This document shows, one piece after another, positions 8,488 to 16,148 of a DNA stretch of 64,000 nucleotides. The stretch lies in NCBI RefSeq assembly GCF_018332655.1, contig NZ_BOQL01000018.1, forward strand, positions 372,001 to 436,000, given 5' to 3'. Made by a program: the position numbers and the translations under genes. Every line of letters starts with the position of its first letter. Position 1 is the stretch's first letter. The notes beneath the pieces are model-generated. The model was not told the origin of the DNA, made no database searches, and was given only the letters and a program-made list of their open reading frames with translations. The DNA comes from Actinoplanes auranticolor. GTDB taxonomy: Bacteria; Actinomycetota; Actinomycetes; Mycobacteriales; Micromonosporaceae.

Positions 8488-9972
8488 ATGAATCGACGGC
8501 GTAGCGCTGCCCTGGTAGCGGCGCTCGGTCTGATCGGTACGTCGATGGCGGTGATGCCGGCGCGAGCGGAGCATGCCGTGGCAGCCGGACTGAAGTGGGC
8601 CGCCTGCCCCGCGGATGTGAACGCGAAGACGGCGCCGCGGACGGCCCAGTGCGCGACCGTGCCCGTTCCCCTCGACTACAGCGATCCCGGCGGCGCGCAG
8701 ATCTCGTTGCTGGTGTCACGGATCGCGAGCACCAAGCCGGAGAAGCGGCGCGGCATCCTGATGTTCAACCCGGGCGGGCCGGGCGGTTCCGGGCTGGACC
8801 AGCCGGCGTTCCTGGCCAACAAGGGTCTGCCGGCGAGCGTGCTGGACTCCTACGACCTGATCGGCATGGACACCCGGGGCGTCGGGCACTCGACGCCGAT
8901 GACCTGCGGCCTGACCGAGGACATCGGCTACTGGGCCAACGTGCCGCCGTACGCGGCGGACGACGCGGCCGTGACCGCGCAGGCGAAGATCGCCGAAGCA
9001 GTCGCGAAGAGGTGCGCCGCGACTGACACCGGCGGGCGGCTGCAGCACCTCACCACGGCGAACATGGCCCGCGACCTGGATCGGATCCGGGCCGCCCTCG
9101 GCGAGCCGAAGGCCGGCTTCTACGGCGCGTCGTACGGTTCGGCGCTGGGCGCGGCCTACTTGTCACTGTTCCCGGACACCATCGACCGCATCGTGTTCGA
9201 CAGCAACCTCGCCGACACCCACCTCGACCGGGACGGCCTGCGCCGGTTCGCCCGCGGCGTCGAGGAGACGTTCCCGGACTTCGCGAAATGGGCGGCGGCG
9301 CGGCACGCCTCCTACGGCCTGGGCCGTACGCCCGCGCAGGTCCGCAAGACCTACTTCACCGTCGCCGAGCGGCTCGACAAGACCCCGGCCGCCGACGGGA
9401 CCACCGGCGCCATCTTCCGGTACCTCACTTTCGCCCACCTCTACGGCGACATCCAGTACGGCGCTCTGGCCGGCATCTGGCAGTCGCTGCTGACGCCGGC
9501 CGCTGGCCGGGCGACCTCCGCGCCCCCGGCAGTCCGGGCCGCACCCCCGGTCGACAACGCGCTGACCGTGTTCCTCGCGGTCACCTGCAACGACGTGAAC
9601 TGGCCCGAGGATGTGGCCACCTACCGGCGCGGCGTCGCCGAGGACCGCAAGCGGTACCCCATGTTCGGCGCGGCGACCGCCAACATCATCCCGTGCGCCT
9701 ACTGGAAGCACGAGCCGTCCGAGCCGGTCAAGGTCGGCAACGAAGGACCGGCCGAGGTGCTGATCCTGCAGAACCGGCGCGACCCGGTCACTCCCGCCGT
9801 CAACGCCCAGCTGCTGCGCCAGAAGCTCGGCCAGCGGGCCAAGCTGGTGACCGTCGACGACAGCGGGCACGGCGTCTACGTCCTCGGCGGCAACGCCTGC
9901 GCGCTGAACCTGACCACCGCCTACCTGGTCGGCGGAAAGCTGCCGGCCCGGGACATCACCTGCCGATCCTGA
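8488..9972 (+). CDS. secreted tripeptidyl aminopeptidase-type alpha/beta hydrolase
   Basis: A 494-residue exported hydrolase of the actinomycete TAP/SlpD-E family, which removes tripeptides or related acyl groups from peptide N-termini. The signal peptide runs MNRRRSAALVAALGLIG to about ARAEH. The oxyanion region is NPGGPGGSG, and the nucleophile Ser215 lies in YGASYGS. Asp432 is in NRRDPVTP and His461 in DSGHGV. The C-terminal TAP domain ends in paired cysteines. Start ATG 8488 follows GGAGG; an upstream in-frame GTG is rejected because it would spoil the signal peptide. It is driven by MerR-type promoter copy 2. A C-terminal fragment of a second TAP gene lies at 21243. Confidence 0.9.
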   Translation: MNRRRSAALVAALGLIGTSMAVMPARAEHAVAAGLKWAACPADVNAKTAPRTAQCATVPVPLDYSDPGGAQISLLVSRIASTKPEKRRGILMFNPGGPGGSGLDQPAFLANKGLPASVLDSYDLIGMDTRGVGHSTPMTCGLTEDIGYWANVPPYAADDAAVTAQAKIAEAVAKRCAATDTGGRLQHLTTANMARDLDRIRAALGEPKAGFYGASYGSALGAAYLSLFPDTIDRIVFDSNLADTHLDRDGLRRFARGVEETFPDFAKWAAARHASYGLGRTPAQVRKTYFTVAERLDKTPAADGTTGAIFRYLTFAHLYGDIQYGALAGIWQSLLTPAAGRATSAPPAVRAAPPVDNALTVFLAVTCNDVNWPEDVATYRRGVAEDRKRYPMFGAATANIIPCAYWKHEPSEPVKVGNEGPAEVLILQNRRDPVTPAVNAQLLRQKLGQRAKLVTVDDSGHGVYVLGGNACALNLTTAYLVGGKLPARDITCRS

Positions 9973-10048
9973 CCGCCGGTGTACCTGGGTACCAGCGCAG
10001 GCGCGGAAGAGTCGACCGCGGTACCACGATCTCCCCGTTACGCCTGCC

Positions 10049-10054
10049 TAGCGT
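10049..10054 (+). promoter_or_regulatory. -10 box for a probably leaderless transcript
   Basis: TAGCGT fits the actinomycete -10 consensus TAnnnT and ends 7 bp before ATG 10062, so transcription would start at or near the start codon. The -35 region is not recognisable. GGTGAG (10055-10060) could also serve as a weak ribosome-binding site. Confidence 0.45.
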
Positions 10055-10061
10055 GGTGAGC

Positions 10062-10958
10062 ATGATTCAAGTACGCGAAGTATCCAAGCAGTACGGTGCG
10101 AAGACAGTCGTGGACCGGCTGTCTTTCACCGCGAAGCCGGGACAGGTCACCGGCTTCCTCGGGCCGAACGGCGCCGGAAAGTCGACCACCATGCGGATGG
10201 TCGTCGCTCTGGACGCGCCGACCGCGGGCGACGTGCTGGTCAACGGCCGGCCGTACGCGTCGTCGAAAGCCCCCTTGCGCGAGATCGGCGTGCTGCTCGA
10301 GGCCAGGGCCATGCACCCCGGCCGCACCGCGGTCAGCCACCTGCTGGCCCTGGCCCGCACGCACGGCATCTCCCGCTCGCGGGTCGACGAGGTGCTCGAC
10401 CTGGCCGGCCTCTCGGCCGTCGCCCACAAGCGGGTCGGCGCCTTCTCCCTCGGCATGGGTCAGCGGCTCGGCATCGCCGCCGCCCTGCTCGGCGACCCGG
10501 CCGTGGTGATGCTCGACGAGCCGGTCAACGGACTCGACCCGGAGGGGGTCCTCTGGGTGCGTAACCTGCTCACCGGCCTGGCGGCCGAGGGCCGCACCGT
10601 GATGCTGTCCTCGCACCTGATGAGCGAGGTCTCGCTGATCGCGGACCACCTCGTCATCATCGGCCGGGGCCGGCTGCTGGCCGACACCACCGTGGCCGAC
10701 TTCGTGACCGCCGAAGGCGTCCGGGTCGTCACCGCGGCCCCCGACGCGCTGCGCACGGCGATCGCCGGCCCGGGCATCACCGTCACGTCGACCGGCGCCG
10801 AGGAACTGTTGGTCGCCGGCACCACCGCCCGCGCGATCGGACTGGCCGCGGCCGGCCGCGGAATCCCGCTGTTCGAGCTGACCCCGCAGAACGCCTCGCT
10901 CGAAGAGGCGTTCATGGCCCTGACCCACAACGCTGTCGAATACGAGGCCGCCCGATGA
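10062..10958 (+). CDS. ABC exporter ATP-binding protein
   Basis: A 298-residue nucleotide-binding subunit of a DrrA/CcmA-like exporter. Walker A is GPNGAGKST, the signature is FSLGMGQRLG (in place of LSGGQ), and Walker B is VVMLDEPVNGLDPEG with a switch His in LSSHLMSE. The C-terminal 80 residues are the usual extension of this family. It overlaps the permease gene by 4 bp (ATGA). Together with the two-component genes that follow, it forms a five-gene unit (10062-14030 before IS damage). The transported molecule is unknown; related systems export antibiotics or lantibiotics. Confidence 0.92.
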   Translation: MIQVREVSKQYGAKTVVDRLSFTAKPGQVTGFLGPNGAGKSTTMRMVVALDAPTAGDVLVNGRPYASSKAPLREIGVLLEARAMHPGRTAVSHLLALARTHGISRSRVDEVLDLAGLSAVAHKRVGAFSLGMGQRLGIAAALLGDPAVVMLDEPVNGLDPEGVLWVRNLLTGLAAEGRTVMLSSHLMSEVSLIADHLVIIGRGRLLADTTVADFVTAEGVRVVTAAPDALRTAIAGPGITVTSTGAEELLVAGTTARAIGLAAAGRGIPLFELTPQNASLEEAFMALTHNAVEYEAAR

Positions 10959-11704
10959 AGATCACCCCTGGTGGCGTCGTCGCCGCCGAATGGACCAAGT
11001 TCTCCTCCCTGCGCTCCACCTGGATCACCACCGGCATCTCGGTGGTGCTGCTGATCGCGTTCGGGATGATCGCCTCGGCGTCCTTCTCGGGCGACAGCCT
11101 GTCGGCCGTCGATCTGGCCCTGTCCGGGAGCACCCTGGCCGCCCTCGCCGTCGGTGTGCTCGGCGCGCTGCTGGGGGCCGGCGAATACACCACCGGCATG
11201 ATCCGGGCGACCCTCGCCGCGGTGCCGCGCCGGCTGCCGGTGCTGTGGTCGAAGAGCCTGGTGGCCGGGGTCGCCGCCCTGGTGACGATGACTGCCGGCG
11301 CCTTCGCCGCGTTCGCGCTGGGCTCGGCCGTCCTCAACGACGCGATCGGCGGTCTGGGCCTCCGCGACGACGGCGTGCTGCGCGCCCTGCTCGGTGCCGG
11401 CCTCTATCTGGGCCTGGTCGCGGTGCTCGGCGTCGCGCTCGGCATGCTCGTCCGCTCCAGCGCCGGCGCCATCGCGATCCTGGCCGGCCTCCTGCTGATC
11501 GTGCCCGGCCTGGCCGCGCTGCTGCCGGACTCCATCTCCGAGACGGTCACGCCCTACCTGCCGAGCAACGCCGGCAGCGCGGTCATGGCGCTGACCCAGG
11601 GCGACAACACCTTGGCGCCGTGGACGGGTCTCGCCGTCTTCGCGGGCTACGTCGTGGTGGCCCTCGCCGTCGCGGCATTTCGGCTCAAGAAGACCGACGC
11701 GTGA
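10955..11704 (+). CDS. ABC exporter permease
   Basis: A 249-residue membrane protein with about six hydrophobic segments, the ABC-2-type permease layout. It starts with a soluble stretch (WTKFSSLRSTWITTG) typical of actinomycete ABC-2 permeases. It starts in a 4-bp overlap with the ATPase gene and is followed 15 bp later by the histidine kinase, so it is co-transcribed. It is the partner of the ATPase encoded just upstream. Confidence 0.9.
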   Translation: MKITPGGVVAAEWTKFSSLRSTWITTGISVVLLIAFGMIASASFSGDSLSAVDLALSGSTLAALAVGVLGALLGAGEYTTGMIRATLAAVPRRLPVLWSKSLVAGVAALVTMTAGAFAAFALGSAVLNDAIGGLGLRDDGVLRALLGAGLYLGLVAVLGVALGMLVRSSAGAIAILAGLLLIVPGLAALLPDSISETVTPYLPSNAGSAVMALTQGDNTLAPWTGLAVFAGYVVVALAVAAFRLKKTDA

Positions 11705-11719
11705 GGGGACAATCGTCTG

Positions 11720-12874
11720 ATGAGCGCGCAGGGGTGGCTGGTGGACCGGCAGGGAAGGCTGCGGACTTTCCACCGCCGCCGGCCTTGGGTCATGGACACC
11801 TTGGTGGCCGTCCCGATCGTGCTCTTCAGCATCCCGAACCTGATCGAGAAGCCCCTCTCGGCCACGATCGCGACTCTGGCGCTGCTACCGCCGCTGTACT
11901 GGCGGCGCCGGTACCCCTTCCCGGCGTTCCTGGCGACCGCGGCCACCGACCTGATCCAGGGATGGCTGGACGCCAGCGTGGGCGCCGGGGTGATCCTGCT
12001 CGTGATGCTCTTCGGGGTCGCATCCCGGGGGGCGTGGCGTTCGCTCGCCTGGGCCTCCGGGATCACCGTCGCGCTGCTGGCCGCCAATATCTATCTGTTC
12101 CAGCCGGTGACGGAGAACCGCACCCTCACGTCGTTCCTGGCGCTCGGCATGTCGGTGGCCGTGGTCGCGTCCGGCGTCGCGGTGCGCACCCGCCGGGCGT
12201 ACCTCATCGCTCTGGAGGACCGCGCCGCCCGCCTGGAGGTCGAGCGTGACCAGCGGGCCCGTCTCGCCGTCGCCGACGAGCGGGCCCGGGTGGCCCGCGA
12301 GATGCACGACATCGTCGGCCACCACGTGTCGGTGATCATCGGCCTGGCCGACGGCGGGGCCACGCTCGCGAGATCGCGCGAGGAAGAGGCCGCCGAACCC
12401 CTCCAGCTGATCGGGGAGACCGGCCGGCAGGCGCTCGCCGAGCTGCGGCGGGTGCTGGGCGTGCTGCGCGGGGAGGACGCCGACGCGCAGCTGAGCCCGC
12501 AGCCCGGCATCGACGATCTCGACCGGCTGCTGCCGAGCGTGCGGGCCGCGGGGCTGCCGGTCACCTACTCCACCACGGGCGAGCTGCGCACCCTCGGCCG
12601 CGGCGTGCAGCTCGCGGTCTATCGCATCGTGCAGGAAGCGCTCACCAACACCCTCAAACACGCGGGGCGCGGTGCGACCGCGGACGTCACGCTGGCTGCC
12701 TCCGACGGAGAGGTACGCGTCCGCGTACGCGATGACGGCCGCGGCAGACCCGCCGCCCCGAGCCACGGCCTGCTCGGCATGCGCGAACGCGCCGCCATGT
12801 ACGGCGGGGTGGTGCACGCCGGCCCGGCCGAGCGGGGCTGGCTCGTCGACGTCGTCCTCAAGGAGCCCGCATGA
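11720..12874 (+). CDS. sensor histidine kinase (HisKA_3 class)
   Basis: A 384-residue kinase. The N-terminal half has four to five membrane segments with short loops, so the signal is probably sensed in or near the membrane. The phospho-acceptor helix is REMHDIVGHHVS (His196), followed by ALAELRRVLGVLRGE. The HATPase domain has VQEALTNTLKHA, DDGRGR and GLLGMRERA. This is the NarL/DesK class that pairs with LuxR-type regulators, and its partner overlaps by 4 bp. Being encoded next to an ABC exporter, it probably senses the exporter's substrate or the stress it causes. Confidence 0.93.
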   Translation: MSAQGWLVDRQGRLRTFHRRRPWVMDTLVAVPIVLFSIPNLIEKPLSATIATLALLPPLYWRRRYPFPAFLATAATDLIQGWLDASVGAGVILLVMLFGVASRGAWRSLAWASGITVALLAANIYLFQPVTENRTLTSFLALGMSVAVVASGVAVRTRRAYLIALEDRAARLEVERDQRARLAVADERARVAREMHDIVGHHVSVIIGLADGGATLARSREEEAAEPLQLIGETGRQALAELRRVLGVLRGEDADAQLSPQPGIDDLDRLLPSVRAAGLPVTYSTTGELRTLGRGVQLAVYRIVQEALTNTLKHAGRGATADVTLAASDGEVRVRVRDDGRGRPAAPSHGLLGMRERAAMYGGVVHAGPAERGWLVDVVLKEPA

Positions 12875-13524
12875 CCACCGTGCTGATCGCCGACGACCAG
12901 CCGTTGCAGCGCATGGGCTTCACGATGCTGCTCAACGGCACCCCCGGCATGACCGTGGTCGGCGAGGCGGCCACCGGCGCCGAGGCTGTGCGGATGGTCG
13001 AGCAGACCCGCCCCGACGTGGTGCTGATGGACGTGCGCATGCCCGGCATGGACGGCATAGAGGCCACCCGCCGGATCACCGCGGCCGGCTCACGCACCCG
13101 CGTGCTGATCCTGACCACCTTCGACCTCGACGAGTACGTCTACACCGGACTGCGGGCCGGGGCGAGCGGCTTCCTGCTCAAGGACGCCCGTCCGGAAGAG
13201 CTCGTCGCCGGCATCCGGGCCGTCGCCGGCGGGGAATCGGTGGTGGCGCCCAGCCTGACCCGCAAACTCATGACGGCCTATCTGCAGGATGCGGCCCCGG
13301 TCAGGCAGGACCGCCGGCTGGCCACGCTGAGCGAGCGGGAGCGCGAAGTCCTCGAAGCGATCGGCCGGGGCGCCACGAACACCGAGATCGCCGAACGCTT
13401 CATCCTGACCGAGTCGACCGTGAAGAAGCACGTCGGACGCGTACTGGCCAAGATCGGAGCGCGGGACCGGATCCAAGCGGTGATCTTCGCGTACGACAAC
13501 GGCCTGGTTCAGCCACGCGCCTGA
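12871..13524 (+). CDS. LuxR-type response regulator
   Basis: A 217-residue NarL-family regulator. The receiver domain has acidic residues at DDQ, phospho-acceptor Asp54 in LMDVRMPGMDG, Thr in LILTTFD and Lys in LLKDA. The C-terminal LuxR HTH has LSEREREVLEAIGRGATN and STVKKHVGRVLAKIG. It overlaps the kinase gene by ATGA and is its evident partner. The likely target is the upstream exporter operon. Confidence 0.94.
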   Translation: MTTVLIADDQPLQRMGFTMLLNGTPGMTVVGEAATGAEAVRMVEQTRPDVVLMDVRMPGMDGIEATRRITAAGSRTRVLILTTFDLDEYVYTGLRAGASGFLLKDARPEELVAGIRAVAGGESVVAPSLTRKLMTAYLQDAAPVRQDRRLATLSEREREVLEAIGRGATNTEIAERFILTESTVKKHVGRVLAKIGARDRIQAVIFAYDNGLVQPRA

Positions 13525-13574
13525 GCCCTTCGCCCCACCCACCGGACACCCTGGCGACGCACGAGGAGACCACC

Positions 13575-14030
13575 GTGCCCTGGAGTACCCGTGAACTTGC
13601 CGAGCTCACCGGCACGACCGTGAACACCATCCGGCACTATCACCGGCTCGGCCTGCTCGAAGAGCCCGAGCGCCGGCACAACGGCTACAAACAGTACGGG
13701 GATCGCGAACTGGGCCGCCTGCTGAGCATCCGGCGGCTCGTCGAGCTGGGCGTACCCCTGGCCCGGATCGGCGAGGCCGGCACGGACGGAACCGTACCCC
13801 CGGAGATCCTGCGGCAGGTCGACGCCGGACTCGCGGCCGACATAGAACGCCTGGTCCGAGCCCGCACCGACATCGCCACCATCCTCCGCAACGGCGCCCA
13901 GGGACCGACCGCGACCATCAGCCACAGTATGGATCTTGGTGGTCAGTCCGCCGGGGGATCGGCCGATGTTCTCGCGTGTCTGCGTCTCGGCGACGGTCAG
14001 CCCCTTCTAGCAGGTCCGGCGGCGTGCTGA
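13575..14030 (+). pseudogene. MerR-family regulator truncated by an IS5-family insertion
   Basis: Starts GTG 13575 after GAGGAG. The first about 105 residues are intact: the winged HTH (WSTRELAELTGTTVNTIRHY, HRLGLLEEPERRHNGYKQYG) and the long dimerisation helix up to ATILRNGA. Near 13900 the sequence becomes IS5-element DNA, and the frame then runs through it to a stop at 14030. The ligand-binding C-terminus present in the paralogue at 21708 is gone. The DNA-binding half is close to that paralogue, so a DNA-binding, effector-blind protein of 151 residues could still be made. It lies 50 bp after the response regulator and has no promoter of its own that I can see. Confidence 0.8.
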
Positions 14031-14339
14031 GCGGTGCGCACGATAGTGGCGTCGACTTGGGCGTCCCAGTCGATGTCGTCGTCGAATTCGGCCAGCACGA
14101 AGACCTGGGCCCTCATCCGTGCCCACGTTCCGTCGGCCGCCCACCGGGTTAACCGCTGATGGGCGATCTTCCAGGGTCCGTAGCGTTCGGGCAGGGCACG
14201 CCAGGGTGAGCCGGTGCGCTTCACCCAGCGGATCGCGTTGATGACCTGCCGATGATCACGCCACTGGCCGCCACCACCACGTGCCACATCGATTCAACGA
14301 CCGTTTCCATGATCGCTATGCACGATCCGCGGACAGAAC
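13905..14339 (-). mobile_element. IS5-family element remnant
   Basis: Minus-strand DNA encoding IS5-type transposase parts. orfA-like sequence lies at 14287-13997. In a shifted frame (about 13985-13905) comes RSPGGLTTKIHTVADGRGR, the start of the DDE domain of IS5 transposases. Nearly all of the catalytic domain is missing, because the element stops inside the MerR gene. The outer end (minus GGTTCTGTCC, about 14339) looks like an IS5-family terminus and directly abuts the IS701 copy. Exact borders are uncertain by tens of bases. Confidence 0.7.
13997..14287 (-). pseudogene. IS5-family transposase orfA fragment
   Basis: A 96-codon frame with the orfA core: GQWRDHRQVINAIRWVKRTG, PWRALPERYGPWKIAHQRL and TRWAADGTW, ending HAAGPARRG and a stop. 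The usual N-terminal helix is missing before GTG 14287. The DDE half continues in another frame, as in two-ORF IS5 elements that use programmed frameshifting, but is cut off. It is not functional. Confidence 0.7.
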
Positions 14340-14360
14340 CTAGTACTCCAGCAGGAGATC
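14340..14360 (+). repeat. IS701 left target duplication and inverted repeat
   Basis: CTAG (14340-14343) is the target-site copy, followed by the left inverted repeat TACTCCAGCAGGAGATC. One mismatch separates it from the right repeat. Confidence 0.85.
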
Positions 14361-15769
14361 CGTTCTGACCTGCGGTGACGGTGCGGGTTTGTCCGTGAGC
14401 AGCAAGCAGCCACCGTCGAGTCTCAGCGGTTGTGTGGACCTCAAAAGATACGGCGGTGGCTGCCGCCTACAGAGTAGACGCCCAGCGATGGGCTGAGCTG
14501 TTCGAAGAGCTGCTAGACACGATCGAGGCGCGCTTCACCCGCCCGGAACCGCGTCGCCGGGTGCGGAACTTCGTCGCCGGGTTGCTGGCGCCGTTACCGG
14601 TCAAGAACTGCTGGACGATCGCGGAACACGCCGGTGACGACGGGCCGGGCGGGATGCAGGACCTGATCGGCCGGGCCAGCTGGGACGACGCCGGAGTCCG
14701 CGCTGATGTGCGAGATTTCGTCGCCGCCCGGCTCGGGCATCCCGACGGGGTGTTACTGGTCGACGAGACCGGCGATCTGAAGAAAGGCACCCATACCGTC
14801 GGGGTTCAGCGGCAGTACTCCGGCACCGCCGGGAAGATCGAGAACTGTCAGCTCGCAGTGCATCTTTCCTATGCGGCACCGGCGGGACACACCCTGCTCG
14901 ACGTGGCCCTCTACCTGCCGAAATCCTGGGCCGAAGACCCGCAACGACGCCATGAGGCAGCAGTGCCCGACACCGTCGCTTCGCCACGAAACCGCAGCTG
15001 GCACGCCGGCTGATCGAGACCGCGGTGGCCGGTGGCCTGCCGTGTCGGTGGGTCGCCGGCGACGAGGCCTACGGCGGGGACCCGAACCTCGCCCTCGCCT
15101 TACGTGGCCTGCGACTCGGCTACGTCCTCACGGTCGCCTGCTCGCATCGGGTCCCGACCGGCCTCGGCGTTCAACGGGCCGACCGAATCGCCGACAGTCT
15201 GCCGAAGCGGGCATGGCAACGCATGTCCGCCGGCACCGGCGCGAAGGGATTCCGTTACTACGATTGGGCTTTCGTCACTCTGCCGCACACCGTCGACCAG
15301 CACGCAGGTCACCATTGGCTGCTGATCCGCCGCAACCGCACCACCGGTGAGCTGGCGTTCTACCGCTGCTGGTCACCCGATCTCGTTGCCCTGCACCAAC
15401 TGGTCGAAGTCGCCGGCCGTCGCTGGAGTATCGAGGAATCGTTCCAGGCCACCAAGACCGGCCTCGGTCTGGACCAGCACCAGCACCGCCGCTGGAAAGC
15501 CTGGCACCGCTGGACCACCCTGGTCATCGCTGCCCACGCCTTCCTCGCCGCCGCCACCGCGGTCAGCACCAAAAGCCCGGACGACCTGATCGACATCACC
15601 GTCAACGAACTACGCCGACTGTTCCACGCCTTGATCCTCGACCCTGCACGACGCGTCGCCAACGTCATCGCCTGGTCCATCTACCGACGCCGGCACCAAG
15701 ACGCGGCCAAGACCAGCCACTACGCCCGGCAAGCCCTCACCGAGCCCTAAAAGATCTCCCGCTGGAGTA
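14344..15769 (+). mobile_element. IS701-family insertion sequence, complete ends
   Basis: A 1426-bp element with terminal inverted repeats: left TACTCCAGCAGGAGATC and right GATCTCCCGCTGGAGTA. The flanks are a 4-bp direct repeat CTAG (14340-14343 and 15770-15773), matching the YTAR target duplication known for IS701 elements. Both ends and the duplication are intact, so this is a relatively recent insertion, at the outer end of the IS5 remnant and 5 bp from the stop of the small membrane-protein gene. The single transposase gene is frameshifted. Confidence 0.9.
14432..15750 (+). pseudogene. IS701-family transposase, single-base frameshift
   Basis: Together the two frames encode a DDE transposase of about 439 residues, the normal family length. 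The first Asp is in LLVDETGDLKKG, the second in WVAGDEAYGGD, and the Glu in RRWSIEESFQATK. The first frame runs from GTG 14432 to a stop at 15013 and the second resumes before 15025. Near 14981 the sequence reads VA then FATKPQLARRLIE only if one base is added, so one C has been lost (or misread). The frame length (1319 nt) is one short of a multiple of three. Unless this is a sequencing error, the element is non-autonomous. Confidence 0.85.
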
Positions 15770-15773
15770 CTAG
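15753..15773 (-). repeat. IS701 right inverted repeat and target duplication
   Basis: GATCTCCCGCTGGAGTA followed by CTAG (15770-15773). It is the reverse complement of the left end apart from one base. Confidence 0.85.
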
Positions 15774-15777
15774 GCCG

Positions 15778-15972
15778 CTAGCCGAGATCGGTCAGGAAGG
15801 CGCCCGCAGCCACCGCGAAGACCAGCACTCCACCCGACGCGCCGCCGCCGACCAACACCGCGCGGGCCAGCCGCCGGTCATCCAGCCAGGCCAGGACGCC
15901 CGCGAGGACGCCGACCATGGTGGCGGCCAGGAACGACAGGGCGATCCAGACGACTGTCAGTGGCGCGAACAT
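15778..15972 (-). CDS. small two-pass membrane protein
   Basis: A 64-residue protein starting ATG 15972 after AGGGGAG. Two hydrophobic segments (LTVVWIALSFLAATMVGVLA and VLVGGGASGGVLVFAVAAGA) flank a short charged turn (WLDDRRLAR), the layout of a helical hairpin. No family recognised. It is divergent from the HTH-FtsK gene, 176 bp away, and may share control with it. The IS701 copy ends just past its stop codon. Confidence 0.7.
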   Translation of the reverse strand: MFAPLTVVWIALSFLAATMVGVLAGVLAWLDDRRLARAVLVGGGASGGVLVFAVAAGAFLTDLG

Positions 15973-16134
15973 GACATCTCCCCTCGCATGAATGGCATTG
16001 CGAAAAGTGAAGCAAGCGCCGCCGCGAAATGGGCTGTCGCGGCCAATTTCGGCACCGGGACGGACGGAAAGGAACTGTCCGCGGACGCCTCGGGACAAAC
16101 GCGGACACTACTGGTCCCCGGCTCGCGACTCGGC

Positions 16135-16140
16135 TAGCAT
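16135..16140 (+). promoter_or_regulatory. -10 box for leaderless HTH-FtsK transcript
   Basis: TAGCAT matches TAnnnT and ends 8 bp before GTG 16149. No ribosome-binding site precedes that GTG, which supports a leaderless message. The -35 is not clear. Confidence 0.45.
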
Positions 16141-16148
16141 CGACCGGT

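Noticed and set aside
13575..15773. IS5 fragment plus IS701 as a composite transposon
   Set aside because: The elements belong to different families, only one has complete ends, and there is no cargo between them.
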